A stretch of 64,000 nt of DNA from Bradyrhizobium sp. CCBAU 051011 (lineage in GTDB: Bacteria > Pseudomonadota > Alphaproteobacteria > Rhizobiales > Xanthobacteraceae), in the NCBI RefSeq assembly GCF_009930815.1, contig NZ_CP022222.1, positions 3,700,501 to 3,764,500 on the forward strand, written 5' to 3'. The notes under the pieces were generated by a model. It was given only the letters and a program-made list of their open reading frames with translations, was not told the origin of the DNA and did not search any database. Shown here piece by piece: positions 1-8,744 of the stretch (the first letter of the stretch is position 1; every line of letters starts with the position of its first letter). A program made the position numbers and the translations under genes.

Positions 1-98
1 CGGGCGCGGCCGCCAATGCAGGTATTTGCGCGGCAGTCCTGCCGCTCAATCAGATTGCGCCCAAACTGGTTCGGTTGTTTTCGGGAGATCGTTCGTGA
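1..98 (+). CDS. cheB: CheB methylesterase, 3' end only
   Basis: Frame 3 is open from the left edge and ends at TGA 96-98. The visible tail includes [19 protein letters not shown], which matches the C-terminal helix of chemotaxis response regulator protein-glutamate methylesterases, the enzymes that demethylate chemoreceptors. Its stop overlaps the GTG start of cheR by four bases (GTGA), the usual cheB-cheR coupling. Only about 31 residues are present, so the call rests on this tail plus the neighbour. Confidence 0.75.
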   Translation, partial: GAAANAGICAAVLPLNQIAPKLVRLFSGDRS

Positions 99-973
99 CG
101 CCTTCAGACTATGAGTATCTGCGTAAGCTTCTGAAAGAGCGCTCCGGGCTCGATCTTTCCGCCGACAAGCAATATCTGGTCGAAAGCCGGCTGCTGCCGC
201 TCGCGCGCAAGTCCAGCCTGCCGGGCATTTCCGAACTCGTCGAGAAGATGAAGGGCGGGGCCAGCGCGCTGACGGCCGAGGTGGTCGAGGCGATGACCAC
301 CAACGAGACGTTCTTCTTTCGCGACAAGATCCCGTTCGATCATATGCGGGAGACGGTGATTCCGGCGCTGGTGCAGGCGCGCGCTGCCCGCCGCACGTTG
401 CGCATCTGGTGCGCGGCTTCCTCCACAGGGCAGGAGCCGTACTCGATCGCGATGTGCCTGAAGGAGGCCGGACCGCTGTTGTCCGGCTGGCGCACCGAGA
501 TCGTTGCGACCGACCTGTCGCAGGCGGTGCTGGAGAAATCGAAGGCCGGCATCTTCAGCCAGTTCGAGGTGCAGCGCGGATTGCCGATCCAGTTGCTGGT
601 GAAATATTTCACCCAGAACGGCGAGCTCTGGCAGATCAACGCCGAGCTCCGCAGCATGGTGCAGCATCGTCAGCTCAACCTGCTGCAGGACTTCTCCCAT
701 CTCGGAGTGTTCGACGTCATCTTCTGCCGCAACGTGCTGATCTATTTCGATCAGAACACCAAGACCAACATTTTCGAGCGGCTGTCCCGGATGCTGGAGC
801 CCGATGGCGTGCTGGCGTTGGGCGCGGCCGAATCCGTTGTCGGCATTACCAACACGTTCAAGCCCTATCCGGATCGGCGTGGACTTTATCGTCCGAACAT
901 CGCTCCGGTGATCAGGGTGGGGGCGTCGACCCTGGTGCCGCAAACTTTGCGGGCGGTTGCCGCAGCGCGCTGA
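95..973 (+). CDS. cheR: CheR chemoreceptor methyltransferase
   Basis: This 292-residue protein methylates glutamates of chemoreceptors with S-adenosylmethionine as donor, opposing CheB. The N-terminal CheR_N helices start at DYEYLRKLL. The AdoMet-binding domain shows [10 protein letters not shown], the glycine-containing [16 protein letters not shown] loop and [14 protein letters not shown], all family signatures, and the length is normal. The frame is open upstream to a TTG at 26, but GTG 95 is preferred because it has a GGGAG site seven bases upstream, overlaps the cheB stop by four bases and matches the usual N-terminus. It is co-transcribed with cheB, so it belongs to a chemotaxis operon that starts outside the window. 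Confidence 0.93.
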   Translation: MTPSDYEYLRKLLKERSGLDLSADKQYLVESRLLPLARKSSLPGISELVEKMKGGASALTAEVVEAMTTNETFFFRDKIPFDHMRETVIPALVQARAARRTLRIWCAASSTGQEPYSIAMCLKEAGPLLSGWRTEIVATDLSQAVLEKSKAGIFSQFEVQRGLPIQLLVKYFTQNGELWQINAELRSMVQHRQLNLLQDFSHLGVFDVIFCRNVLIYFDQNTKTNIFERLSRMLEPDGVLALGAAESVVGITNTFKPYPDRRGLYRPNIAPVIRVGASTLVPQTLRAVAAAR

Positions 974-1010
974 TCTCGTTCTTCAGCCCGTGCCTCGGAT
1001 GCCCGCCGCG

Positions 1011-2168
1011 CTATAGAATCGCGTGCGGCACGAAGCGCGACGTGTTGCCGGTGATCGGGTTCTCGTCTTCGCGGATCGACAGCCCGCACGGCGTGTGATC
1101 GACCAGCCAGCTTCCGAGCACCGGATACTGGTCGGAAAAGCTCGGCAGCGACGCGAACGCCTGCCGGATGAATCCTTCCGCGCCATACGGGCCCTGCTGC
1201 TCCGCCAGCGTGGTGCCGGCACTGACGAGCGCGACGTTGGCGCCCTCGCGCGAATACAGCGGCTTGCGGACGAACGAGGAGCCGAGCATGGTTGCCTTCG
1301 GATCGTCCTCGAAATAGGCCGGCAGCAGATTGGGGTGCTTCGGAAACATCTCCCACAGCAGGGGGAGGATGCCCTTGTTGGAGAGGATCGCTTTCCAGGG
1401 CGGCTCGATCCAACGTGTCGGTGCGCTCGACAGCTTCGCGCCGAACGCGTCCTGAAACATCCATTCCCAGGGGTAAAGCTTGAAGGCAAGCTCGATGGCG
1501 CGGTCCTCGAGATCGACGAAGCGGCCATCGCCGCCGAGCCCGACGTCCTTGATGTCCATCAGCGTGGTCTTCAAGCCGGCCTGGCTCGCGGTGTCCTGCA
1601 GATAGGCCAGCGTGCCGCCATCCTCGGGATTATCAGTCATTCCCGCGAGATGCAGATGCTTGGCGCCACCGTGCTTCTTCCAGGCGTCAATCAGGCGCTC
1701 ATGGATTGAATTGAACTGGTCGGCGCGCTTCGGGATGACGTTGCGCTCCATCGCCTGTTCGAGCCAGGTCCACTGAAAAACCGCCGCTTCGAAAATCGAG
1801 GTCGGCGTGTCCGCGTTGTATTCCAGCAGTTTCGCGGGACTCCAGCCGTCATAGCTCAGGTCCAGCCGGCCATAGAGGCTAGGGTCACGGCGGCGCCAGC
1901 TCTCGGAAATCAGCGGCCAGAACGCTTCCGGTATCTTCAGCCGGCGCAGATATTTTTCGTCCTTGATCGCGCGGCCGACCAGTTCGAGACACATCGCGTC
2001 GATCTCGGCGGTGGGTGCCTCGATCCGCCGTTCGATCTCGTTCAGCGTGAACGCGTAATAGGCCCGTTCGTCCCAATAGCGTTCGCCGTTGATGGTGTGA
2101 AAGGTAAATCCAACACCTTCGGCGGTGGCACGCCAATCGTCGCGTTCGGGGCAGGGGATGCGTTGCAT
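1011..2168 (-). CDS. glutathionylspermidine synthase-like ATP-grasp ligase
   Basis: The 385-residue product belongs to the C-terminal synthetase family of glutathionylspermidine synthase (ATP-grasp), which joins a carboxylate to an amine using ATP. Typical stretches are LDLSYDGWSPAKLLEYNADT near the N-terminus, WEMFPKHPNLLPAY in the middle and KPLYSREGANVAL near the C-terminus. The ATG at 2168 was chosen; the longer open frame to 2369 runs through the Ser-rich gene upstream and looks non-coding. It is the last gene of a DUF350, DUF1190-like, ligase operon, the same order as yjfL-yjfM-yjfC of enterobacteria. There is no amidase domain, so the true substrate is unknown and may be a peptide or protein rather than glutathione. 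Confidence 0.85.
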   Translation of the reverse strand: MQRIPCPERDDWRATAEGVGFTFHTINGERYWDERAYYAFTLNEIERRIEAPTAEIDAMCLELVGRAIKDEKYLRRLKIPEAFWPLISESWRRRDPSLYGRLDLSYDGWSPAKLLEYNADTPTSIFEAAVFQWTWLEQAMERNVIPKRADQFNSIHERLIDAWKKHGGAKHLHLAGMTDNPEDGGTLAYLQDTASQAGLKTTLMDIKDVGLGGDGRFVDLEDRAIELAFKLYPWEWMFQDAFGAKLSSAPTRWIEPPWKAILSNKGILPLLWEMFPKHPNLLPAYFEDDPKATMLGSSFVRKPLYSREGANVALVSAGTTLAEQQGPYGAEGFIRQAFASLPSFSDQYPVLGSWLVDHTPCGLSIREDENPITGNTSRFVPHAIL

Positions 2169-2173
2169 GAAAT

Positions 2174-2587
2174 TCAGCCGCCAGAAAAGCCGATGGCGTG
2201 CCCGAACGAGCCGAAGCCGCCGCGCTGCGCCGAGTGCGACCCGGAATCGTACGAGGAATGGCTCGATGATGAGGAAGAGGAGGAGTCGCTGCTGTAGTAG
2301 CTGCTGCGTCCTGACGATCCGCCGCCGGAGCCGCCGCCAGAGCTCGAGGAAGAACTGCGTGACGAGCATTCGGCCGGGTTTTGCGTCGGCGATGCGTAGG
2401 CGTTCGACGGTTGCTCGCAGGTGCGGCTCGGCATCAGCGTGTAGGCGGCACTGCCGACCGCAAAGGTACCCATCAACAGAAGGGCGACATGGCCGGAGCG
2501 CTTGGCCGGCGGCGGAACGGGACGTGGCGAAGCCGGCACCGAGACCGGTTTGCGCTTGCCAAAATCCTGGTTTGGTTTGTCTGCCAT
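2174..2587 (-). CDS. Ser-rich single-pass protein, DUF1190/YjfM-like
   Basis: This 137-residue protein has a cytoplasmic Pro/Lys N-terminus, a membrane segment near residues 32-50 (VALLLMGTFAVGSAAYTL), a Cys-containing middle part (TCEQP, AECSS) and a long Ser/Gly low-complexity region. It ends in QRGGFGSFGHAIG; an RGGFG tail is also typical of DUF1190 proteins such as YgiB and YjfM. The ATG at 2587 lies two bases before the stop of the DUF350 gene, and its own stop is five bases before the ligase start, so the three are translationally close. The role is unknown; the tail might be the ligase substrate, which is inference. The serine tract is compositional and not a frameshift, because the frame and the conserved tail agree. 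Confidence 0.75.
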   Translation of the reverse strand: MADKPNQDFGKRKPVSVPASPRPVPPPAKRSGHVALLLMGTFAVGSAAYTLMPSRTCEQPSNAYASPTQNPAECSSRSSSSSSGGGSGGGSSGRSSYYSSDSSSSSSSSHSSYDSGSHSAQRGGFGSFGHAIGFSGG

Positions 2588-2589
2588 GG

Positions 2590-2994
2590 TCAGTAGACCA
2601 TGCAGGCGGCGTTCAGCGCGCCGGCGGCCAGCGAGGACAGCCCAAGCCAGATCGCGGCGGCGAGTTCGCCGGACGCTATCCGCTCCGACAGCTTCGGCAC
2701 GGGAACCCTGACGAGGTAATAGACGATGATCTGCACGATCAGCGCGATGCCCGCCCAGATCAGGCAATCCCAGACATTGGCCGAATGGGTGATAGCGCTG
2801 ACCAGCGGCAGCACGAAGCCGAGCAGGCTCAGGCCCAGCGCGATCGCGGCCGAAGGCTCATTGGCGCGGATCAGATCGAATTCGTTATGCGCCGTGATGC
2901 GGGTGTAGACGAAGAGGTAGGCCACCACGGCGACGATCGCCGTGCAGAAATACACCAGAAACGCCGGCAGCCCGGCAAGCGATTGCAGGATCAT
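2590..2994 (-). CDS. DUF350 integral membrane protein (YjfL-like)
   Basis: The 134-residue protein has four hydrophobic segments (about residues 7-30, 50-70, 78-100 and 112-133) and the DUF350 pattern YLFVYTRITAHNEFDLIRAN followed by AAIALGLSLLGFVLP. The family consists of small inner-membrane proteins of unknown function that often sit beside glutathionylspermidine synthase-like ligases. The ATG at 2994 begins the hydrophobic N-terminus; the open frame upstream to 3150 reads into a decayed repeat of the ctrA region and is not used. It is the first gene of the three-gene operon, so its promoter must lie in 2995-3150. Confidence 0.85.
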   Translation of the reverse strand: MILQSLAGLPAFLVYFCTAIVAVVAYLFVYTRITAHNEFDLIRANEPSAAIALGLSLLGFVLPLVSAITHSANVWDCLIWAGIALIVQIIVYYLVRVPVPKLSERIASGELAAAIWLGLSSLAAGALNAACMVY

Positions 2995-3019
2995 GGAATT
3001 CGCCCCAACTCGTGCGTCC

Positions 3020-3250
3020 CTGAGGGTCGCACGATCTGTCAGTCGGCGCATCGGGGCGGCGGGTTCAATCCCAATAATTCTCTGTCCGAACAAAAACCTT
3101 GCATTTGCGGCGCGGTCCAGTCGGGAGAAGTGAGCCTTGCAGCTCGTCATTGGTCAGGCGGGGATTGGCTCGTGAGCTTCACAGGGCTTGTGCAGCAGCC
3201 GCGGCCCGCAGGGTGTGGGTGAAATCGTGGCAGCTTTCGTGGAACTCGGA
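3020..3250 (-). pseudogene. decayed copy of the ctrA 3' end and its downstream spacer
   Basis: The stretch from about 3154 to 3250 matches the last ~35 codons of the intact ctrA gene (5648-5750) on the same strand. The conceptual tail reads GPRLLHKPCEAHEPIPA followed by stop, against [18 protein letters not shown] in CtrA. The similarity continues downstream: GTCCAGTCGG and GTGAGCC blocks, a ruined version of the CAAAAACCCCGCC terminator at 3091, and a GCGGGTTCAATCC block at 3059 that also occurs at 5523. It contains small indels and no usable start. It is an old partial duplication, and it supplies the upstream region of the DUF350 operon. Confidence 0.7.
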
Positions 3251-3355
3251 TCGGCCCGGGGAGGTTGTAATATAAGGTGATTAAACTTTGGAGACGCAAT
3301 CCGGGCTGGACGAACTACCTGAGAAAATACCTGCACTCTGCTCAGGAGGATCGCC

Positions 3356-4510
3356 ATGGCCACGAACCTGGTCTCTGTAGTGATGCAATGCCTCACGCCG
3401 GACATGATAGCGAAGATCGCTTCTGCTCTGGGTCTTGATCGCAATGTTGCGCAAAAAGCCATCGCGGGTGCGATTCCCGCGCTCCTTGCAAGCTTCGCTG
3501 ACGTTGCCTCCACTCCTAATGGGGCACGCCAACTCACCAACACGCTGACACAGCAATCCGGGTCGCTTGAGAGCTTCAAGAATCTCATCGGCGGTTCCGG
3601 CCAGAACACGCTGGCGGAAACGGGATCGAACATGCTTTCGGGCCTGTTCGGTGGCGGAACGCTGGACACAATGGCACAGACGATAGCCAAGTTCGCGGGG
3701 ATCGGTGAAGGCACCAGCAAGTCGATGCTCAGCATGCTTGGCCCGCTGGTGCTTGGTGCGCTAGGTCAGCAGCAAGCCAGCACGGGCCTTGACGCAAGTG
3801 GGCTGGTGTCTCTTCTCACTTCGCAGAAGGATCAGATCGCCGCGGCAATACCGTCCGGTCTCGCCGGTCAGTTGAGTGCCGCCGGTCTCATTGACGGAGC
3901 GACTGAAAGCTTGCGCAGCGGTGCGGCGACAGCCAGCGCGGCTGGCGGCCGAGCTGCAGAGGCTTCGGAGCGGACCATTTACGGGGCTGGTCAGGCAGCC
4001 TCGGCGGTGGCGAGTAGGACATCGGCACCGTATTGGCCGTACTGGTTGGTCGCGGCGGTGGTATTGGGTGGTCTCATCTGGTTAGCCCTTGGTCGTTCAG
4101 GGGAAGACCAGGTCGCTCAGGTGTCGCCTCCCTCCACGACGCGGACCGCGACCGGAACCGTGGGGGCGGCGCCGACGGATTTGACGGTCGGAGGAATGAA
4201 TCTGGCGAACCAGATCAACTCCTCGGTTGGGTCCATCAGGACCGTGCTTCCCGGCATCACCGATGCCGCATCGGCCGAGGCTGCCCTGCCCAAGCTGAGG
4301 GAGGCAACAGCTCAATTGAATGAGGTCAGCTCGCGCGCGACGCAGCTCTCTCCTGAAGGAAGGAGCACCCTCGTAAAGCTGATTGTGGTCGCGACCCCCA
4401 CGATTAACCAGATGTGTGACAAGGTGCTGGCGACGCCCGGTGCTGGCGATATTGCAAAGCCGGCGATTGATGAGCTTCGAGGCAAGCTCGACGCCCTCGC
4501 GCGCTCCTGA
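3356..4510 (+). CDS. DUF937 domain membrane-anchored protein
   Basis: The 384-residue protein starts at ATG 3356 behind a strong CAGGAGGA site. Residues 1-185 form the DUF937 domain, Ala/Gly/Leu-rich amphipathic helices with repeated patterns such as SNMLSGLFGGGTLDTMAQTI and MLGPLVLGALG. A Gly/Ala linker follows, then one membrane helix at about 227-246 (YWPYWLVAAVVLGGLIWLAL) and a soluble C-terminal part with regularly spaced Ala/Leu helices ending in a Leu-rich tail. Related proteins in some bacteria carry an OmpA domain at the end; none is evident here. The function is unknown. It is monocistronic, with convergent genes downstream. Confidence 0.8.
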   Translation: MATNLVSVVMQCLTPDMIAKIASALGLDRNVAQKAIAGAIPALLASFADVASTPNGARQLTNTLTQQSGSLESFKNLIGGSGQNTLAETGSNMLSGLFGGGTLDTMAQTIAKFAGIGEGTSKSMLSMLGPLVLGALGQQQASTGLDASGLVSLLTSQKDQIAAAIPSGLAGQLSAAGLIDGATESLRSGAATASAAGGRAAEASERTIYGAGQAASAVASRTSAPYWPYWLVAAVVLGGLIWLALGRSGEDQVAQVSPPSTTRTATGTVGAAPTDLTVGGMNLANQINSSVGSIRTVLPGITDAASAEAALPKLREATAQLNEVSSRATQLSPEGRSTLVKLIVVATPTINQMCDKVLATPGAGDIAKPAIDELRGKLDALARS

Positions 4511-4611
4511 CTGTCAGAATGCCGTGTCGGTCGGCCTGCGCCGGACGGCACGGCAAAGTGCTGCCGGCGGCCTTGTCGATAGCCCAGTTGACAGGATCCG
4601 CTGCCCAACAA

Positions 4612-4631
4612 GAACCCCGCCATTTCGGGGG
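4612..4631 (-). terminator. weak intrinsic terminator of the P460-cupredoxin gene
   Basis: On the minus strand a short GC stem (CCCCG/CGGGG) is followed by TTCTTGTT, 35-50 bases after the stop at 4665. It resembles the stronger ctrA terminator at 5576-5603 but has a shorter stem. Confidence 0.4.
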
Positions 4632-4664
4632 GGCGCAAATCCTCCAGAGCCTTGACGCGGTCGG

Positions 4665-5471
4665 CTATTCCCTGACCTCGATCTTGCCCTTCATCGCCGG
4701 GTGCAGGCCGCAGATGTAGTCGTAGATTCCGGCATCGGCGAGGGTGATCTGGGTGGTCTGGCCTTTCAGCGCGATCGACGAGCGCTGGGCCTTGGGGCCG
4801 GTGATCGTCACCTGGTGCGGTGAGGAATCGGCGTTGTGCCAGGTGATGGTCTGGCCCTTGCCGACGACAACGGTCTCCGGCCCGAACTTGAAGTCGGCGA
4901 TCGAGACCACGCCGGGCCCCGGCGCGGGCTTTGCCATGGCGCCTTCGGGCGTGCCCTTCAGGCCCGCCAGTGAGATAACGAAATCCTGCCCGGCATGCGG
5001 CTTGTGGCAGGTGAAGCAGGCCGTCAAATTGGCCTTGTCGTTGACCTTCTTGTCCGGGCCAAACGCCTGATACTCCCATTCGCCGTTGCGAATGTCGTCC
5101 TTGTACTCGGTCCCCCAGCCGTCGCGCTTCTCCATCACCGTGTAGGCGACAAGGTCGCCCTTCTGGAAACGGCCGTTGGCATCCTTGAGCGGCTCGCCGG
5201 CCGCATCGAGTTGCGCCTTGTATTGCACCAGCATCAGCACCGTGCCGCTCGGGATCGGCTGCCCCTTGCGAACTGCATCGACCGCTGCCGGCGTCGCAAA
5301 GAGCTCGCGATACTGCTTGTTGTCGTAACGATCGACCGTGGCGTAGAGCGTGCCCTTGTCGAAATTCTCCGGGAAGGCGACCTTGTCGCCGCCGGCGAGC
5401 GCCGAATAGCCGATGAGCGCGCCCGATGCCGACCCGAGCGCGATAGCGGCAACCAGCCTGACGTTTTTCAT
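4665..5471 (-). CDS. cytochrome P460 fused to a blue-copper (cupredoxin) domain
   Basis: The 268-residue exported protein has a signal peptide (residues 1-27, ending SALAGG). Residues 30-175 form a cytochrome P460-like domain (FPENFDKGTLYATVDRYD, then the c-type heme site CFTCH at 152-156). Residues 185-268 are a cupredoxin domain with the expected type 1 copper ligands His219, Cys254, His257 and Met260 (CGLHPAMKG). P460 proteins oxidise hydroxylamine or related small nitrogen compounds, or bind NO, in the periplasm. A copper domain on the same chain suggests direct electron transfer to an attached carrier, which is inference. It is monocistronic with a good start and its own terminator. The Lys that cross-links heme in true P460 could not be assigned. 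Confidence 0.85.
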   Translation of the reverse strand: MKNVRLVAAIALGSASGALIGYSALAGGDKVAFPENFDKGTLYATVDRYDNKQYRELFATPAAVDAVRKGQPIPSGTVLMLVQYKAQLDAAGEPLKDANGRFQKGDLVAYTVMEKRDGWGTEYKDDIRNGEWEYQAFGPDKKVNDKANLTACFTCHKPHAGQDFVISLAGLKGTPEGAMAKPAPGPGVVSIADFKFGPETVVVGKGQTITWHNADSSPHQVTITGPKAQRSSIALKGQTTQITLADAGIYDYICGLHPAMKGKIEVRE

Positions 5472-5575
5472 GGCTTCCCCCTTCGTTTGCGGACAATTCA
5501 GTCAGCTACGAGACACCGCCAAGCGGGTTTCAATCCGGGGGAAGCGAAATTTGTCGCGGGTAAGCTGCGGGCCCA

Positions 5576-5603
5576 AACAAAAACCCCGCCGTTTCGGGCG
5601 GGG
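5576..5603 (-). terminator. intrinsic terminator of ctrA
   Basis: The stem CCCCGCC (5584-5590) pairs with GGCGGGG (5597-5603). On the minus strand it is followed by the T-rich TTTTTGTT, about 45 bases after the ctrA stop. A decayed copy of this element sits near 3091. Confidence 0.8.
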
Positions 5604-5647
5604 TCCAGTCGGATGGAGTGAGCCTTCTGGCTCGCTGTAAACCCTGA

Positions 5648-6349
5648 TTAGGCGGGGATGCGCTCGTCCGCCTCGTGCGGCTCGCGCAGCACGTAGCCGC
5701 GGCCCCACACGGTCTCGATGAAGTTGCGGCCTTCGGAGGCGTTGGCGAGCTTCTTGCGCAGCTTGCAGATGAAGACGTCGATGATCTTCAGTTCCGGCTC
5801 GTCCATGCCGCCATAGAGGTGGTTGAGGAACATTTCCTTGGTGAGGGTGGTTCCCTTGCGGAGCGAGAGCAGCTCCAGCATCTGGTATTCCTTGCCCGTC
5901 AGGTGCACGCGCTGGCCGCCGACCTCGACCGTCTTGGTATCGAGATTGACCACGAGGTCGCCGGTCTGGATGACCGACTGGGCGTGACCCTTGGAACGCC
6001 GCACGATCGCGTGGATGCGGGCAACCAGTTCGTCCTTGTGGAAGGGTTTAGTCATGTAGTCGTCAGCGCCGACGCCGAGACCCTTGACCTTGTCCTCGAT
6101 ACCGGCGAGGCCGGAGAGGATCAGAATGGGAGTCTTGATCTTGGATACCCGAAGCTGCTTGAGCACGTCGTAGCCGGACATGTCGGGCAGGTTAAGGTCG
6201 AGAAGGATAATATCGTAATCGTAAAGCTTACCGAGATCGACGCCTTCTTCTCCGAGGTCCGTCGTGTAGACGTTGAAACTCTCGGATTTCAGCATCAATT
6301 CGATCGACTGCGCGACGGCGCTGTCATCTTCTATCAGCAAAACGCGCAT
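5648..6349 (-). CDS. ctrA: CtrA cell-cycle response regulator
   Basis: The 233-residue protein is an OmpR/PhoB-type regulator. The receiver domain (1-120) starts [20 protein letters not shown] and has the phosphorylatable Asp51 in [16 protein letters not shown] and the switch Lys in MTKPF. The winged-helix DNA-binding domain shows [17 protein letters not shown] and the recognition region [14 protein letters not shown], which is nearly invariant in CtrA. CtrA controls flagellar, chemotaxis and division genes in alphaproteobacteria and binds TTAA-N7-TTAA boxes. The ATG at 6349 gives the standard N-terminus; an open frame to 6424 is an extension. It is divergent from fliI, a conserved arrangement, and CtrA-like boxes lie in the shared region and before flhA. 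Confidence 0.96.
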   Translation of the reverse strand: MRVLLIEDDSAVAQSIELMLKSESFNVYTTDLGEEGVDLGKLYDYDIILLDLNLPDMSGYDVLKQLRVSKIKTPILILSGLAGIEDKVKGLGVGADDYMTKPFHKDELVARIHAIVRRSKGHAQSVIQTGDLVVNLDTKTVEVGGQRVHLTGKEYQMLELLSLRKGTTLTKEMFLNHLYGGMDEPELKIIDVFICKLRKKLANASEGRNFIETVWGRGYVLREPHEADERIPA

Positions 6350-6717
6350 GCCAGTCCCCTTGTAGTCCGCCGCTCCGGGCGTCAGGTCGGCCGCACTTGC
6401 GGCACTCAAAACGCCTTTGAACAACTGATTCGGATCCTGACAGACACATGGTTAACAAACTCTGATTCCGGTTCGCAAGCTCTTTAAGTGCAATTTTTAT
6501 CGAATCGCCCTAAGATGTTGCTTCGAAGCAGCTTTTCCCAACCGTGCGCGCTCAGTCTCCACATTAAGAGGCGGGCCTAACCGACTCCCGCGACTTACCC
6601 TTCTTCTGACGGGCAAGCGCTCTCAGTCACCAAAGACAGTGACGCAATGATTAATGATGCGGGTAAACACGAGGTTAAGCGGTACCGGCTAAAACGTGGA
6701 AACTTAAGGTTTTCGCA
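6350..6717. promoter_or_regulatory. divergent ctrA/fliI control region
   Basis: This 368-base spacer separates ctrA from fliI and contains no gene. It is richer in A and T than its flanks and holds several TTAA half-sites: GTTAAC at 6451-6456, TTAAG near 6564, TTAAT near 6648, and a full box at 6664-6678. These fit control of one or both genes by CtrA. Confidence 0.6.
6664..6678 (+). promoter_or_regulatory. candidate CtrA box before fliI
   Basis: TAAA-N7-TTAA at 6664-6678 matches the CtrA consensus TTAA-N7-TTAA with one mismatch and lies 39 bases before the fliI start. Its position suggests activation of fliI by CtrA. It was found by eye, not by matrix scoring. Confidence 0.5.
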
Positions 6718-8043
6718 ATGAAGGCACTCGCGGAGCAAATCGGCGATATCGACGGCGTCAATATATATGGCCGTGTTGTGGGCGTGCGCGGGCTGATGGT
6801 CGAGATCGCGGGGCCGATCCATGCAATGTCGGTCGGCGCGCGGATCGTCATCGATACCGGCGGGAACCGACTCATCCCGGCTGAGGTCATCGGGTTTTCC
6901 GGCAGCAATGCTGTCGTCATGCCGTTCGGTGGGCTCGACGGTGTCAGGCGCGGTTGCCGTGCGGTCATTGCGACCGCGGCCAGTCAGGTGCGGCCGTCAC
7001 CGGCCTGGCTCGGCCGCGTCGTCAATGCCATGGGGGAACCGATCGACGGCAAGGGGCCGCTGGTGCAGGGTCCATCGCCGATGGCCTATCGCAACGCGCC
7101 GCCGCCGGCGCATTCGCGCAAGCGAGTCGGCCCGCCGCTCGATCTCGGGGTGCGGGCGCTCAATACTTTCCTGACCTGTTGCCGCGGCCAGCGGCTCGGC
7201 ATCTTCGCCGGTTCCGGCGTCGGCAAATCGGTGCTGCTGTCGATGCTGGCGCGTAATGTCGATGCCGACATTACCGTCATCGGCCTGATTGGCGAACGTG
7301 GCCGCGAGGTGCAGGAATTTCTGCAGGAGGATCTCGGCGACGAGGGGCTGGCACGCTCGGTCGTGGTGGTCGCAACGTCGGACGAGCCCGCTCTGATGCG
7401 GCGGCAGGCCGCCTATCTGACACTCGCGATATCAGAGTATTTCCGCGACGAGGACAAGGACGTGCTGTGCCTGATGGACTCCGTCACGCGCTTTGCGATG
7501 GCGCAGCGCGAGATCGGTCTGTCGGCCGGCGAGCCGCCCACCGCCAAGGGCTATACGCCGACGGTGTTTACGGAACTGCCGAAGCTGCTGGAGCGGGCAG
7601 GGCCGGGAACCGGCATCGGCACCATCACCGCTATCTTCACGGTGCTGGTCGACGGCGATGATCATAACGAGCCGATCGCGGACGCGGTGCGCGGCATTCT
7701 GGATGGCCACATCGTGATGCAACGCTCGATTGCGGAACGTGGCCGGTTTCCCGCGATCAACATCCTCAAATCGGTCTCGCGCACCATGCCGCGCTCGGCC
7801 AATCCCGACTATCTGCCCGTGATCACGCGGGCTCGGCAGGTGATGGCGACCTACGCCGATATGGAGGAGCTGATCCGGCTAGGCGCCTACCGCGCGGGTT
7901 CCAGTCCGGAGGTCGACGAGGCAGTAAAGCTGCATGAGCCGCTCGAAGGCTTTTTGCGCCAGGCCAAGGATGAAAAATCAAGCCTGGATGACGGCTATCG
8001 CCACTTGGCGCACATCCTCAGCAATTTGGAAACGGAACGCTAA
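6718..8043 (+). CDS. fliI: FliI flagellar export ATPase
   Basis: The 441-residue ATPase energises export of flagellar subunits on the cytoplasmic side of the type III secretion base. It resembles the F1-ATPase beta subunit: P-loop GSGVGKS at 165-171, IGERGREV at 191-198, and the Walker B/catalytic stretch [18 protein letters not shown] followed by [14 protein letters not shown]. The C-terminal domain ([15 protein letters not shown]) binds the FliH/FliJ apparatus. Length and start are normal. fliJ follows 108 bases downstream and flhA lies nearby on the other strand. Confidence 0.96.
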   Translation: MKALAEQIGDIDGVNIYGRVVGVRGLMVEIAGPIHAMSVGARIVIDTGGNRLIPAEVIGFSGSNAVVMPFGGLDGVRRGCRAVIATAASQVRPSPAWLGRVVNAMGEPIDGKGPLVQGPSPMAYRNAPPPAHSRKRVGPPLDLGVRALNTFLTCCRGQRLGIFAGSGVGKSVLLSMLARNVDADITVIGLIGERGREVQEFLQEDLGDEGLARSVVVVATSDEPALMRRQAAYLTLAISEYFRDEDKDVLCLMDSVTRFAMAQREIGLSAGEPPTAKGYTPTVFTELPKLLERAGPGTGIGTITAIFTVLVDGDDHNEPIADAVRGILDGHIVMQRSIAERGRFPAINILKSVSRTMPRSANPDYLPVITRARQVMATYADMEELIRLGAYRAGSSPEVDEAVKLHEPLEGFLRQAKDEKSSLDDGYRHLAHILSNLETER

Positions 8044-8151
8044 CTTTGTCAGGCCATCATCCCCGGCACATGATTAACGACGCCGGTGGGGCCCCCCGGG
8101 GAGCCGGCTCCGTCCCGCGTTCAGATTGGGACTTCTGGGGAGTATGAGTCG

Positions 8152-8568
8152 ATGAAGTCACGAGAAACGCTGATCCGCCTGAAGAAATTTCAGGTCGACG
8201 AGAAGCGCCGTAGGGTTACCCAGATCGAAGGCATGATTGCCGACTTCCAGCGCATGTCGGTCGATCTCGAGCGCGAAATCCAGACCGAGCAGGAGCGGGC
8301 CGGGATCAACGATCCGACCCATTTCGCCTACCCGACCTATGCCAAGGCCGCGATCCAGCGCCGCGAAAACCTGACCCGCTCCGCCGACGAACTGCGCATC
8401 CAGCTCGAAGACGCCAAGAGCCTGTTGAGCGAAGCGTTCGAGGAGCTGAAGAAGGTCGAGTTGCTCGACGAGCGCGACCAGGCGCGCGAGCGCGCCGAGG
8501 AGAGCGCCCGGGAGCAGGCCGACATGGACTCAATCGGCCTGATGCGCGCCCGGCTTGGCGTCGCCTGA
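8152..8568 (+). CDS. fliJ: FliJ-like flagellar export coiled-coil protein
   Basis: The 138-residue protein is almost entirely charged helix: MKSRETLIRLKKFQVDEKRR at the start, then heptad-like Leu, Glu and Arg patterns through ELRIQLEDAKSLLSEAFEEL. FliJ is the stalk-like chaperone that links the FliI hexamer to FlhA and promotes export. ATG 8152 has GGGGAGT upstream; a longer frame to 8086 is unconvincing. It sits just after fliI and before a strong terminator, so fliI-fliJ form one transcript. Sequence conservation in this family is low, so the name relies on length, coiled coil and position. Confidence 0.85.
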   Translation: MKSRETLIRLKKFQVDEKRRRVTQIEGMIADFQRMSVDLEREIQTEQERAGINDPTHFAYPTYAKAAIQRRENLTRSADELRIQLEDAKSLLSEAFEELKKVELLDERDQARERAEESAREQADMDSIGLMRARLGVA

Positions 8569-8600
8569 CGAGCCTCCGCTGATTTCGACACAATCGAAAA

Positions 8601-8625
8601 CCCGGGCCGCAAGGCCCGGGTTTTT
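8601..8625 (+). terminator. intrinsic terminator after fliJ
   Basis: A perfect eight-base stem CCCGGGCC/GGCCCGGG closes a GCAA loop and is followed by TTTTT, 32 bases after the fliJ stop. Confidence 0.93.
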
Positions 8626-8744
8626 CGTTGCGGGCTCGCCGGCCCGCGCCACTTGGTGGCCCTTTTGACGCAAGGTATGCTACGAAACTTCTCGATTGCT
8701 CCGGCGTAAGACGCGATGGAGGGTCGCGATTTGGGGGACGTTGA

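Noticed and set aside
2174..2587. the Ser tract as a frameshift artefact
   Set aside because: The frame keeps a membrane helix before it and the RGGFG tail after it, as in DUF1190-like proteins.
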